64,000 bases of DNA, from contig CAWIDH010000017.1 in the NCBI GenBank assembly GCA_963834855.1, positions 124,001 to 188,000 of the forward strand. The letters are read 5' to 3'. Source of the stretch: DATJKD01 sp963834855. Its GTDB lineage: Bacteria; Pseudomonadota; Gammaproteobacteria; Steroidobacterales; Steroidobacteraceae. Both the position numbers and the translations under genes were made by a program. The notes beneath the pieces are model-generated. The model did not search any database, was not told the DNA's origin, and was given only the letters and a program-made list of their open reading frames with translations. Shown piece by piece: positions 1-9,942 of this stretch. Each line of letters begins with the position of its first letter. Positions within the stretch are counted from its first letter, which is position 1.

Positions 1-1257
1 GTAGTCGGCGCGCAGCCCGACTTCGCTGCGCAGCCACGGCGTCCAGCGCTGATCGTGTGCGACCCAGGCCGATAAACTCGTCTGCCGGACGTCGTCCTCG
101 CGCACCGTGTCGCGCCGCACGCGCCCGGTCGTCAGGTGCAGGCCGACGGGGTCGATGTCGTCATGACGCACTTCGAGGCCACCGCGCAGCACTCCCGGCA
201 GCGCGGTCAGCGAGGCGTCCCAGTCGTGCTGCGCGGCGGCGCCGTACACGCGCCGCGAATCGAACTGCTCGAACTGGTCGCCATTGTCGGCGTCGATCGC
301 GTAGGTGAAGTTCGAGTACAGGTCCAGGCCGTAGTCGATCGCATAGGCGCCGGCGGACCAACCGCGCCCGTCGCCGCGCGACCATGCGTCGACGGACAGG
401 CTGTAGCGATGGGAATCGCCGCCGTCGCTCGCATCGACGAAGCCGAACCTCGATATCCGGCCCGACTCGACGGCGCGTAGTGGAATCTGGTCCGTGCTGC
501 GCCAGTCGCCGTCGTAGGCCATCAATGTCACGTCGTAGCCGCGCGTGGCGTCGCCGCGGGTGTATTTCGCGAGCCCGTTCAACTTGCGGTAGTCCTGCGA
601 CAGCTCCCAGGGGCCGTCGGTCGTCGAGTAATCGAGGCCGAGCAGCAGCGATCCACCGCCGAGTGGCGTGCTGCCCGCGAGCAGGCCGCGGTAATAGGAG
701 TCCTCGCCTATCGTCAGGCTGGCCAGCGGCTCGGACAGCGTGCTGCGATAGTCCAGGTCGACCGACCCGGCGGCGGAGAAGTTGCCCTGCTCGGCGTAAT
801 AGGTGCCCTTGCGGTATCGCACCTCCTCGACGAGCTCCGGGATCAGGAAGTTGATGTCGGTGTAGCCCTGTCCGTGCGCGTGCGTCGGCATGTTGACCGG
901 CACGCCATCGACCCGCGTCGCGAAATCGGTGCCGTGATCGAGGTTGAACCCGCGCAGGAAGAACTGGTTAGCCTTGCCGTCGCCGCTGTGCTGGGTGACG
1001 ATCAGGCCCGGCACGACTTCGAGCACCTCACCGGCCCGCAGCACCGGCCGCCCCTCGAGCTGCACGCCCGGCACGACGCCTTCGGTTGCCGAGCGGGAAC
1101 TGCCGATCAGGCCGATGCGCCGGGCCTCGACGACGATCTCCTCCAGCGATTCCGCCGTCGGGATACCCGCGGCCTGCGCGGTCGTCCGACCGACCAGGAT
1201 TCCGTGGACTGCCAGCGCGCACAGTGCTGCATTGCGGCAAGATCGTGTGATGGACAT
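1..1257 (-). CDS. TonB-dependent outer-membrane receptor, N-terminal part (runs off window start)
   Basis: The gene reads leftward from ATG at 1257 with an AGGGAG ribosome site about 8 bases upstream, and stays open to base 1 (419 codons), so the C-terminal barrel is missing from the window. The product opens with a signal peptide (hydrophobic residues about 10-28), then a TonB-box-like stretch EEIVVEA near residue 40. A plug domain follows, with typical motifs LRGFNLDHGTDF and VDGVPVN. Family knowledge: such proteins import iron chelates, cobalamin, metals or sugars across the outer membrane using TonB energy. A histidine-containing plug motif (THAHGQGY) is visible, but I cannot assign a substrate. 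It is divergent from the FAD oxidoreductase at 1413, with 155 bases between them. Confidence 0.9.
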   Translation of the reverse strand, partial: MSITRSCRNAALCALAVHGILVGRTTAQAAGIPTAESLEEIVVEARRIGLIGSSRSATEGVVPGVQLEGRPVLRAGEVLEVVPGLIVTQHSGDGKANQFFLRGFNLDHGTDFATRVDGVPVNMPTHAHGQGYTDINFLIPELVEEVRYRKGTYYAEQGNFSAAGSVDLDYRSTLSEPLASLTIGEDSYYRGLLAGSTPLGGGSLLLGLDYSTTDGPWELSQDYRKLNGLAKYTRGDATRGYDVTLMAYDGDWRSTDQIPLRAVESGRISRFGFVDASDGGDSHRYSLSVDAWSRGDGRGWSAGAYAIDYGLDLYSNFTYAIDADNGDQFEQFDSRRVYGAAAQHDWDASLTALPGVLRGGLEVRHDDIDPVGLHLTTGRVRRDTVREDDVRQTSLSAWVAHDQRWTPWLRSEVGLRADY

Positions 1258-1412
1258 CGTGTGCTCCCTCAGTGAGTCCGCGTGCGGCCGTCCGCGGCTG
1301 CCAGGTGTCCAGGCCCCAACCATACGTCGAAGATGCAAAACAGGATGCACACCCGCAGAGTTAGGGGAGGCGAACCCGAGCCTGACGGTGCATCGGGTCT
1401 CGGGGAGGGGTC

Positions 1413-3291
1413 TTGGCCGGCATCACGCGACGCGATTTTCTCGACGGCGTTGCCCTTACGATCGGCGCGGGGTTGACGCCCGGCGGTCTGGTCGCGGCCA
1501 GCTCGCCGCTGACGCTCAATCCGCCGGCGCGGACGGGACTCCGTGGCCAGCACGACGGGTCCTTCGAGGCGGCGCACACGATGCACTTCGAGGGCAGCCA
1601 GTACCGCGTCGGCGGGCTGCCTGTCGAGGAGGAGTACGACTGTATCGTGGTCGGTGCCGGCATCAGCGGGCTGGCCGCCGCGCACTACTATCGCGCGCGG
1701 TTCGGTCAGGACGCGCGTGTCCTCGTCCTCGACAATCACGACGACTTCGGCGGGCACGCGCGCCGGAACGAGTTCATGGCCGGCGATCGGTTGCTGATCG
1801 GCTACGGAGGTAGCGAGGCGCTGCAGTCACCCGAGAGCAACTTCTCGGCGACCGTGAACGCCCTGATGCGCGAGCTCGGCGTCGAGACAGCGCGGTTCCG
1901 CACATACTTCGACCAGAACCTGTATCCGGGCCTCGGGCTTTCGCGAGGCAGCTTCTTCGACCGCGAACGCTTCGGAACCGACAAGCTCGTGACCGGGGAC
2001 CCGACGGACTGGGTGTCGGACGACATTCCGCGCGACCGGCGCAACGGGCGCCCGATCGAAGACTTCATCGGCGACTTCCCCGTAAGCAACGAGGCCCGCA
2101 AGCAGCTGATCGAGCTATACACGAGCAAGCGCGTCGACCTGGCGCGGCTCCCGGACGACGCGGCACGGGAAGACTACCTGTCGAGAATTTCCTACACCGA
2201 GTTCCTGCGCAAGGACTGGGGCCTGTCGGAAGACGCCATCGCCTATTTCGACGGCCGTACCCGGGACTTCTTCGCACTGCCGCCGCACCTGCTGCCGGCG
2301 CTCGAATGCGGCCTGTACGCCTACCCAGGCTTTGCCGGAATCGCGACTGCCGGAGGACGAGGAGGCGGCGGCGGAGCTCGCGGAGCCCTATGTCTATCAC
2401 TTCCCGGACGGCAATGCGTCGATCGCCCGGTTGCTGGTGCGCCGGCTGGTGCCCGCGGCCATGCCGGGCCGCAGCATGGACGACATCGTGCTCGCGCAGG
2501 CGCGCTACGAGGAACTCGACCGGCCAGAGAACGCAGCGCGCATCCGGCTCAACCACACGGTCGTCCGCGTCGTGAACGGCCGCGGTCTCGTCGAGGTCGG
2601 CGTGATCGCGAACGCCGATCGCACGCTGCACCGGCTGCGTGCCCGGCACGTAGTGCTCGCCTGCTTCAACATGCTGATCCCCTACGCGGTGGCCGGGCTC
2701 CCGGACGACCAGGCGGCTGCGCTCAGGAAGAACGTCAAGATGCCGCTCGTCTACTCCACCGTTCTCGTGCGGGACTGGCGCCCGTGGCAGCGCCTCGGCG
2801 TGCACGAGATCTATGGCGTCGCGAGCTTCCACTCGCGGGTCAAGCTCGACTACCCGGTCAGCATGGGTGGCTACCGCTGCCCGCGCGATCCGTCCGAACC
2901 GATCGTGCTGCACCTGGTGCACGTGCCGTCCGTCCCCGGCGTCGACGATCCGCGCGAGGCACTGCGCGCTGCCCGCCGGCTGATGCTTGGACGTCGATTC
3001 GAGTATTACGAGACGGCGATACGCACGGATCTCACCCGCATGCTGGGTCCCGGCGGCTTCGACGCCGGTCGGGACATCCTCGCGATCACCGTCAATCGCT
3101 GGTCGCACGGATACTCGTGGGGCACGAACACGCTCGTCGATGACTGGGACGAGCACGAGGCCATCATCGATGCCGCGCGTCGTCCCCTCGGCCGAGTGGC
3201 GATCGCGAACTCCGACTCGGCGTGGTCCGCCTACGCGCACACGGCAATCGATGCGGCCCACCGCGCGGTGGGCGAACTGCCGGCCCGGTGA
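1413..3291 (+). CDS. Tat-exported FAD-dependent amine oxidase, spermidine-dehydrogenase-like (frameshifted)
   Basis: A TTG start at 1413 follows a GGGGAGGGG ribosome site. The N-terminus has a twin-arginine signal (ITRRDFL then a hydrophobic run), so a folded flavoprotein is probably exported. Residues about 70-100 form a Rossmann FAD-binding motif (IVVGAGISGLAAAHYY) and an acidic strand end. The first frame runs to about 2340; the second frame, from about 2332 to 3291, carries the rest of the protein (EPYVYHFPDG onward). One base gained or two lost near 2332-2345 therefore splits the gene. Total coding length is about 626 codons, fitting the spermidine dehydrogenase/NAD(P)-binding flavoprotein group. 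The C-terminal ITVNRWSHGYSWG segment resembles the family's FAD-contacting end. The substrate is inferred only. The break may be a sequence error, because both halves are well preserved. Confidence 0.8.
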
Positions 3292-3541
3292 TGACTGCGT
3301 CGGGTGACGGCTCCGTCGCGGACGCGCATTTTTCGGGCAGACAGCCCGGCAAACCTGTATGATCCGGGCCGACCGCCAGGCCGGAGTTCCGGCCCGCTGT
3401 GGCCTACGCAGGCTCCGCACCAGGCCGGAGGCCCGCGACCGATCGGCCCTCGTCGCCGGGGCCGGCCGAAACGCCGAAAAAGTGCCCTGGACCCCGAATT
3501 TTAGACGCGGGCCACACGCGTACCGCGCAGGAGAGAAGTGC

Positions 3542-4456
3542 TTGCAGACGACATTCGAGGGCCTCGGTCTCGGGGCCGAACTCGTGCGCAGCCTTTCGGA
3601 ACAGGGTTTCACGGAACCGACCGCGCTGCAGATTGAAACCATACCAAGCGTGCTGACAGGACGGGACGTACTGGCCCTGGCGGGCGACGGCGCGGGCCGG
3701 ACACTGGCCTACGGCCTGCCCGCACTCCAGCGATTGCATGCCGCCGGGGTACGCGAAGGCACGACGCCCCGGGCGTTGTTCCTGATGCCGACGCGCGAGC
3801 TCGCCGCGCGCGCCGAAGAGTGCCTGCGCCCCTACGGGCAGCAGCTCGAACTGACGGGCGCCCTCATCCAGGGCGGCGTGGATTACGGCGCGCAGGTCGA
3901 GATACTCGGGCGCGGCGTCGACGTCGTCGTCGCGACCACCGGGCGCCTGCTCGATCACGTCGCCAAGGGCACGATCGATCTCAGCGGCGTCCAGCTCTTC
4001 GCGATCGACGCGGCCGACCGGCTGACGGACATCCGCTTCCAGCGCGACATCCACCGCCTCGTCGAGACCTTGCCGGCCGGGCGGCAGACGCTGCTGTTCG
4101 CAACGACCGTGTCGGACGACATCCGGGCGTTTGCGGCCGAGTTGCTGCGCGACCCGGTCGCGGTCGAGCTGTCGACGGTCGGTACCGCGCCCCAACCGCG
4201 CGCTGCGCGCGGGGATGCTCCATCGCGTGGGCGCAACAACGGCGCCGCGCCTGCGAACCAGGCGCGCAACGGAAACGCGCCACCGGGCAACTCACGCGCT
4301 GACGAGGGCGAGCGCCGTGCGCCGTCGAGCGACCGCCAGCCCACGTCGCACGAAAGCAGCCTGTTTCCCTCGAGCGGACCGGTGTTCGGCTACGGCGGTG
4401 ACAGCGGCCGCAATCGCCGACCACGATCCGGCCCGCGGCGCCGCGACCAGGGCTGA
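3542..4456 (+). CDS. Truncated DEAD-box helicase-like protein lacking ATPase residues (pseudo-helicase)
   Basis: I chose TTG at 3542 because AGGAGAG lies just upstream and the product then begins LQTTFEGLGL, like normal RNA-helicase N-termini. The 304-residue product has one RecA-like domain: a Q motif (TEPTALQIETIP), motif Ia PTRELA and motif Ib TGR. The ATPase motifs are altered. Motif I reads AGDGAGRT (Lys to Arg), motif II reads DAAD instead of DEAD (Glu to Ala), and motif III reads ATT instead of SAT. There is no C-terminal helicase domain. From about residue 220 the protein is a low-complexity Arg/Gly/Ser/Pro/Asn tail. By family knowledge it should not hydrolyse ATP. I infer an RNA-binding or regulatory remnant. 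The reading frame is intact. Confidence 0.75.
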   Translation: MQTTFEGLGLGAELVRSLSEQGFTEPTALQIETIPSVLTGRDVLALAGDGAGRTLAYGLPALQRLHAAGVREGTTPRALFLMPTRELAARAEECLRPYGQQLELTGALIQGGVDYGAQVEILGRGVDVVVATTGRLLDHVAKGTIDLSGVQLFAIDAADRLTDIRFQRDIHRLVETLPAGRQTLLFATTVSDDIRAFAAELLRDPVAVELSTVGTAPQPRAARGDAPSRGRNNGAAPANQARNGNAPPGNSRADEGERRAPSSDRQPTSHESSLFPSSGPVFGYGGDSGRNRRPRSGPRRRDQG

Positions 4457-4473
4457 CGCCTGCGCCTCCGGCC

Positions 4474-4496
4474 GCGCGACCTGCGCGGGTCGTCGC
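4474..4496. terminator. Possible hairpin between convergent genes
   Basis: An imperfect stem (GCGCGACC pairing with GGTCG, one bulged T, then CGC, loop of six) sits between the convergent ends of the helicase-like gene and the desaturase gene. No T-tract follows on either strand, so terminator function is only suggested by position. Confidence 0.3.
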
Positions 4497-4501
4497 GGTA
4501 A

Positions 4502-5626
4502 TCAGGTCGCGACCGCAACTATCGCGACGGCGATCGCGATCGCCTGCCAGAGCAAGGCCCGCGCGATGCGGAGCCTCCCCTGCATGACGGCGCCCGTAAG
4601 CCACAAGGTGATCGCAACGGCGAGCGTCCAGGCTACGATCGTGCGCGCGGGCAATTCGGCAGCCATCCACAACAGCGGGACCGTCGCCAGGATCGAGAGC
4701 GTGAGCTCGGTGGCGCCGAACCAGCGCAAGGCGCGCGTCATCGGCGGGTCGTAACGACGCACGTTCTCGAGCGCGAACCGCGCGACCGGCCAGGCCGCCG
4801 GATCCGCATCGGGCGGGCGCCAGCCCGGCGGCTTGAACCAGACGCGGAGCTTGTCCGCCCAGCGCGGGGCGAGCTGCGACTTGCGCGCGAGATCGGCATA
4901 GACCTCGACGTTCGCCCAGAGCGGATCCCAGGAATCGAGGGGCGTGCGCGTCCCGTACACGCAGCGCTCGTCCTCCGGGGCGAAGCTGCCGAACAGCCGG
5001 TCCCAGATGATCAGGATCCCGCCGTAGTTCCGATCCACGTAGCCGTCGTTCACCGCGTGATGCACCCGGTGGTTGGACGGCGTTGCAAGGATGCGATCGA
5101 GCCACCCGAGCTTTCCCACGTGTTCCGTGTGGATCCAGTACTGGTAGAGCAGGTCGATGAGCGCCGCGGCTGCGAACACCTGCGGCGGGACTCCCAGGAC
5201 CGCCATCGGCAGGTAGAAGATCCAGCTGAGAAGGGCGCCGGTGCTGGTCTGGCGCAACGCCGTCGACAGGTTGAATTCCTGGCTCTGGTGATGGACGACG
5301 TGCGCCGCCCAGAAGATCGCACTTTCGTGCCCGAGGCGGTGATTCCAGTAGTAGCAGAAGTCGTAAGCGACGATGCCCGCCGCCCACACCCACCATGCGT
5401 CGGCCGGCAGTTGCCACAGGGACAGGTGCGCAAACGCGACGGCGTAGATCCCGACGCGGAGCAGCCGGGTATAGAGGTTGGAGAGCTGGCTCAGGACACC
5501 GAGGCTCAGGCTGTTGACGGCGTCATTCAGCCGATAGGTATTGCGACCGCGCATGCGGCCCCACGCGTACTCGAGCCCGATCAGCGCGAAGAAGAACGGC
5601 GTCGCGACCGCGATGGCCCTGCCCAC
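4502..5626 (-). CDS. Sterol desaturase / fatty acid hydroxylase family membrane protein
   Basis: This integral membrane diiron enzyme has the histidine boxes expected of the family: HRLGH, HVVHH and HRVHH, spread over residues about 115-240, with hydrophobic segments around them and two more near the C-terminus. I chose GTG at 5626 because GGAGCAGGAG lies just upstream and this start is 5 bases after the glpK stop. Upstream in-frame codons would overlap glpK. The length is 374 residues. Family members hydroxylate or desaturate sterols, carotenoids or alkylglycerol ethers at the membrane. Since the gene closes a glycerol 3-phosphate operon, a lipid or glyceryl-ether substrate is plausible, but that is inference from context. 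Confidence 0.85.
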   Translation of the reverse strand: MGRAIAVATPFFFALIGLEYAWGRMRGRNTYRLNDAVNSLSLGVLSQLSNLYTRLLRVGIYAVAFAHLSLWQLPADAWWVWAAGIVAYDFCYYWNHRLGHESAIFWAAHVVHHQSQEFNLSTALRQTSTGALLSWIFYLPMAVLGVPPQVFAAAALIDLLYQYWIHTEHVGKLGWLDRILATPSNHRVHHAVNDGYVDRNYGGILIIWDRLFGSFAPEDERCVYGTRTPLDSWDPLWANVEVYADLARKSQLAPRWADKLRVWFKPPGWRPPDADPAAWPVARFALENVRRYDPPMTRALRWFGATELTLSILATVPLLWMAAELPARTIVAWTLAVAITLWLTGAVMQGRLRIARALLWQAIAIAVAIVAVAT

Positions 5627-5631
5627 GCGCG

Positions 5632-7131
5632 CTACTCCTGCTCCGATTCTTCCCAGCCGCGCGCCCGCTCGACTGCACGCGACCAGCGCCGCATGTGCAT
5701 CGAGGCTTCGTCCCGGGAGAGACGCGGCTCGAAGCGACGATCGACGCGCCAGTTCGCCGCGAGCTCGGCGGTCGATCGCCACAGGCCGACGGCCAGGCCC
5801 GCCAGGCTCGCCGCGCCAAGCGCCGTGGTCTCGACGATCGTCGGCCGAACCACGGGCACGCCCAGGAGATCCGCCTGGAACTGCAGCAGCAGGTTGTTGC
5901 GCGCGGCGCCACCGTCGACGCGCAGTTCACGGAGCGGGAAACGCGCGTCCGCCTGCATCGCCGCCAGGAGCTCGGCACTCTGGAGCGCGATCGACTCGAG
6001 CGCTGCGCGGGCGACGTGCGCCCGGGTCGTGCCGCGCGACAGGCCGACGATCGCGCCACGCGCATACGGATCCCAATGTGGGCTGCCGAGGCCGGTGAAT
6101 GCGGGCACCAGGCAGACGCCGCCGGTGTCCGGGACGCTCGCGGCCAGCGCTTCTACCTCGGAGGACGACTGGATCATCCCGAGCCCGTCGCGCAGCCACT
6201 GCACGACCGCGCCGCCGACGAACACGGCGCCCTCGAGCGCGTAACTGCGGCCCGCGACGTCCCAGGCCACCGTGGCGAGCAGCCGGTGCGTCGACGTCGG
6301 CGGCTCCGACCCGGTGTTCATGAGCATGAAACAGCCCGTGCCGTACGTATTCTTGGCCATGCCCGGCGTGAAACACGCCTGGCCGAAGAGCGCCGCCTGC
6401 TGATCGCCGGCGATGCCGCCGATCGGCATCGCGTGGTCCCCGAGGCGGCACTCCAGCGTGCCTGCGGGCAGGCAGGACGGTACGACGCGCGGCAGGACGG
6501 CGCGCGGGATGCGCAGTAGCTCGAGCATGTGCGGGTCCCACTCGCCGCTTCCGATGTCGAGCAGCATCGTCCGGCTTGCGTTCGTGACGTCGCTCACGTG
6601 TGCCGCGCCGCCGGTCAGGTTCCAGATGAGCCAGCTGTCGACGGTCCCGAAAGCGAGCTCGCCGCGCTCGGCCCGGACACGCAACGCGGGGTCGCTGTCC
6701 AGCAGCCAGGCGAGCTTGGTCGCCGAGAAGTAGGGATCGATCGTGAGGCCCGTGCGCATCCGGACGTCGGCCTCGTGCCCGTCCGCCTTCAGGCGCGCGC
6801 AGGCGTCGGCCGTCCTGCGATCCTGCCAGACGATTGCGCGCGCGACCGGGCGGCCCGTCGCGCGATCCCACAACACCGTCGTCTCGCGCTGGTTCGTGAT
6901 GCCGACGGCGGCGATATCCGCCGCCGTCAGCCGCGCGCGGGCCAGCACCTCGGCGATGGTGGCGGCCTGCGTCGCCCAGATCTCCTCTGCATCGTGCTCG
7001 ACCCAGCCGGACTGCGGGAAATGCTGCGTGAACTCGCGCTGCGCGACGGCAACGAGGTTGCCCGCTGCATCGAACAGGATGGAGCGGGAACTGGTCGTGC
7101 CCTGGTCCAGGGCCAGCACATGCGTCGTCAC
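5632..7131 (-). CDS. glpK: Glycerol kinase
   Basis: The enzyme phosphorylates glycerol to sn-glycerol 3-phosphate with ATP in the cytoplasm. The 499-residue protein has the usual length and the FGGY-kinase hallmarks: LDQGTTSSRSILFD at the N-terminus, GWVEHDAEEIW, the substrate-region sequence NQRETTVLWD near residue 80, YGTGCFML in the middle, and DGGAARNNLLLQF in the C-terminal ATPase lobe. It follows glpD by 24 bases and precedes the desaturase-like gene by 5 bases, so it is probably co-transcribed. No glpF facilitator or glpR repressor is present in this window. Confidence 0.97.
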   Translation of the reverse strand: MTTHVLALDQGTTSSRSILFDAAGNLVAVAQREFTQHFPQSGWVEHDAEEIWATQAATIAEVLARARLTAADIAAVGITNQRETTVLWDRATGRPVARAIVWQDRRTADACARLKADGHEADVRMRTGLTIDPYFSATKLAWLLDSDPALRVRAERGELAFGTVDSWLIWNLTGGAAHVSDVTNASRTMLLDIGSGEWDPHMLELLRIPRAVLPRVVPSCLPAGTLECRLGDHAMPIGGIAGDQQAALFGQACFTPGMAKNTYGTGCFMLMNTGSEPPTSTHRLLATVAWDVAGRSYALEGAVFVGGAVVQWLRDGLGMIQSSSEVEALAASVPDTGGVCLVPAFTGLGSPHWDPYARGAIVGLSRGTTRAHVARAALESIALQSAELLAAMQADARFPLRELRVDGGAARNNLLLQFQADLLGVPVVRPTIVETTALGAASLAGLAVGLWRSTAELAANWRVDRRFEPRLSRDEASMHMRRWSRAVERARGWEESEQE

Positions 7132-7155
7132 GGTGCTTGATCCGCTGCGGTCAGC

Positions 7156-8736
7156 CTACCCCGGCTGAGCCTCGGGCGGGTGAGCAGCGAGCCAGCGGTC
7201 GAGCTGCGCGACCGCGTCGGCAGGCAGGTGCAGGCCGAGCTTGCTGCGACGGAACAGGATGTCCTCGGCCGTGACCGCCCATTCCTCGGCGCGCAGGTAT
7301 TCGATCTCCCGGGCGTGGAGTCCCGGCAGGACTTCCGGGCCGAGGTCGCGCATGGCGCTGCAACCGGCCAGCAGCCGCTCGATACGCGTCCCGTACGCCC
7401 GCGCATAGCGGCGCACGAGTGTCGCGGCGAGCCAGGGTCGTCGTGTCGCGAGCGCCGTGCAGAAGGCCTCGAGATCCCCGTCGGGCAGATCGCCGCCCGG
7501 CAGGGTCGCGTCACGCGTCCACGCCCGCGCGCGGTGGCCGAGCAGGGGTACCAGCCGGTCGACGGCTTCCTCGGCCAGCCTGCGGTAGGTGGTGATCTTG
7601 CCGCCGTAGACCGAGAGCAGCGGCGGCGACTCGCACGTGAGCTCGAGCGAATAGTCGCGCGACACGCTTGCAGCATCCGACGATTCGTCGTCGATCAGCG
7701 GGCGGACGCCGGAGTAGGTCCACAGCACGTCACTCGCGCGGAGATCCCGGTCGAAATAGCGGTTTGCCATCGCGACGAGATAGCTGCGCTCGTCGTCGTC
7801 GATCTCCGGTGCGCCGGGATCGCCCGTGTAGTCGACGTCCGTCGTGCCGATCAGCGTGAACTCGTCCTCGTACGGAATCGCGAACACGATCCGCCGGTCG
7901 GGGTTCTGAAAGATGTACGCGAAGGAATGGTCGAACAGGCGGCGGACCACGATGTGGCTGCCCTTGACGAGCCGTAGCGCCCGCGCCGTCAGCGTATCGG
8001 CCACCTCGTTGATGAAGCGCGTGACCCACGGCCCGGTCGCATTCACGACGGCGCGCGCCCGCAACGACTGACGCCCGCCGTCCGTTGTGACCAGCGTGGC
8101 GCGCCAGGTGCTGCCTGCGCGCGCCAGGGCGGTGCAGCGTGTCCTCGTGAGCAGGCGCGCACCTCGCTCGCGGGCGGCCAGTGCGTTCAGCACCACGAGC
8201 CGGGAATCGTCGACCCAGGCGTCCGCGTAGACGAAGCCGCGCCGATACTGGCCTTCCAGCGCCGCGCCCGCCGGGTGACGGCGCAGGTCCACGCTCGTGG
8301 AGGCGGGCAGCCGGCGCCTGCGCGCCAGGTGGTCATACAGAAGAAGGCCGGCGCGGATCACCCAGGCGGGCCGCAGGTGCGAATCGTGCGGCAGCACGAA
8401 CAGCAGCGGCCGGATGATGTGCGGCGCGGCGGCGAGCAGGACCTCCCGCTCCTGCAATGCCTTGCGGACCAGGTCGAAATCGAAGTGCTCGAGATAGCGC
8501 AGGCCGCCGTGGATCAGCTTGGTACTGGCCGAGGAGGTGTGCGACGCGAGGTCGTGCTGTTCGCAAAGCACCGTGGAGAGGCCACGGCCCGCCGCATCGA
8601 GTGCAATCCCCGCGCCGTTGATGCCGCCACCGACGACGAGCAGTTCGCATTCAGCCTCGACCGCGTCGGTTTCGGACGGGACCGGATCGGCCTGCGGCCC
8701 GGTCAACACGTGCGTCCGGATCGTGTCGTCGTTCAC
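7156..8736 (-). CDS. glpD: Aerobic glycerol-3-phosphate dehydrogenase
   Basis: This membrane-associated FAD enzyme oxidises glycerol 3-phosphate to dihydroxyacetone phosphate and feeds electrons to quinone. The GTG start at 8736 overlaps the stop of the preceding muramidase-like gene (GTGA), which argues for translational coupling. The 526-residue product has the FAD Rossmann motif VVGGGINGAGIALDAAGRG near residue 35, the family segment STKLIHGGLRYLEH, and a C-terminal DAO domain (VYGGKITTYRRLAEEAVD). Being upstream of glpK, it completes the two-step entry of glycerol into glycolysis. Length and motifs match functional homologues. Confidence 0.96.
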   Translation of the reverse strand: MNDDTIRTHVLTGPQADPVPSETDAVEAECELLVVGGGINGAGIALDAAGRGLSTVLCEQHDLASHTSSASTKLIHGGLRYLEHFDFDLVRKALQEREVLLAAAPHIIRPLLFVLPHDSHLRPAWVIRAGLLLYDHLARRRRLPASTSVDLRRHPAGAALEGQYRRGFVYADAWVDDSRLVVLNALAARERGARLLTRTRCTALARAGSTWRATLVTTDGGRQSLRARAVVNATGPWVTRFINEVADTLTARALRLVKGSHIVVRRLFDHSFAYIFQNPDRRIVFAIPYEDEFTLIGTTDVDYTGDPGAPEIDDDERSYLVAMANRYFDRDLRASDVLWTYSGVRPLIDDESSDAASVSRDYSLELTCESPPLLSVYGGKITTYRRLAEEAVDRLVPLLGHRARAWTRDATLPGGDLPDGDLEAFCTALATRRPWLAATLVRRYARAYGTRIERLLAGCSAMRDLGPEVLPGLHAREIEYLRAEEWAVTAEDILFRRSKLGLHLPADAVAQLDRWLAAHPPEAQPG

Positions 8737-9942
8737 CGGTAAAGCAGGAACGGCTCACGCTCGGCGAGCCAGGCCTGCTCGTCAGCGCCGGCCAGCCCGT
8801 CGAGATCGGCGACGGACGCGTCCGGGTCATCGACCCATTCACGCAGCAGCGGGCTGCCGTTGATGAGATCGATCGCGAGCCGGTCGTGCTCGTATTCGTA
8901 CGGGAAGTCGCGCCACAGGGGGTAGTCCGGTCGCAGGCTGCGCAAGGACTTGAATGCGAGCGCCTGCAGCCGCCAGGGCCGGAATGACGCGTGGTCGTAG
9001 CTCGCGCCTTCGACGTGGATCTGCAGGCCCGCGCACAGGCGGCCGACGTGCTTGTGAAACGTCGGCTCGAACCAGCAGGCGCGCAGGCGGCAGCCCGCGA
9101 GCCACGCCGGCGCCAGACGCCGCATCTCCGCGAGCAGTGCCAGGATGTCCAGGTCGGGCGCTCCGAACAGCTCGAGCGGCCGCGTCGTGCCGCGCCCTTC
9201 GGACAGCGTCGTGCCCTCGAGCATGACCGTTCCCGCGTAGCAACGCGCCATGCTCAGGTTGGGTGCGTTCGGGCTCGGGTTGACCCAGGCGCGCTCGCCC
9301 AGCGGCCAGCCGAACCCCGGCGCCGCGGCCGGGCGCCAGCCCTGCATCTCGATCACCCGATAGTCGACGTCGAGACCGAGCTGCTCGATGAACCACGCCC
9401 CGAGCTCGCCCAGCGTCAGGCCGTGTCGCATCGGCAGCGCGCCGGCCCCGACGAAGCTCTCCCAGCCCGCGCGCAAGCGCAGACCCTCGACAGGGCGGCC
9501 GGCGGGGTTTGGCCGGTCGAGCACCCAGACTGACTTGTCGATGCCGGGCTGCTTCCTCGAGGACGTAGCGCAGCGTCGTGATGAAGGTGTAGATGCGGCA
9601 GCCGAGATCCTGCAGGTCGACCAGCAGGACGTCGAACCCGTCCATCATCGCTGCGGTCGGGCGCCGTACGTCGCCGTACAGGCTGTGCACGGGAATGCCG
9701 AGCGCGGGGTCGACGTACTCCGCCGACTCGACCATGTTGTCCTGCTTGTCGCCGCGCAGGCCGTGCTGCGGCCCGAACGCGGCCACGAGACGCACGCGAT
9801 CGAGGGCGGCGAGGGCATCGAGCGCATGGGTCAGGTCGCCGGTGACGGAGGCGGGGTGTGCCAGCAGGGCGACGCGCCGCCCGGCCAGCGGCGCCTGCAG
9901 GTTGCGCTCCGCGAGCAGGCGATCGAGGCCGAAGCGGATCAT
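8733..9942 (-). CDS. DUF1343 / NamZ-type exo-N-acetylmuramidase-like protein (frameshifted)
   Basis: The N-terminal part starts at ATG 9942, overlapping the preceding stop (ATGA), and reads MIRFGLDRLL, then LLAHPASVTGD and FGPQHGLRGD, then DVLLVDLQDLGCRIYTF. The second frame picks up at about 9540 with VWVLDRPNPAGRP and continues to 8733 with LTLGELGAWF and PSPNAPNLSMA. Together they make a full DUF1343 protein of about 400 residues. A one-base-type shift at about 9535-9556 separates them. Characterised DUF1343 members (NamZ) remove N-acetylmuramic acid from peptidoglycan fragments. No clear signal peptide is visible. The context between a DOMON-like protein and glpD suggests cell-wall or carbon recycling. 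The clean conservation on both sides makes a sequencing indel as likely as inactivation. Confidence 0.82.
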
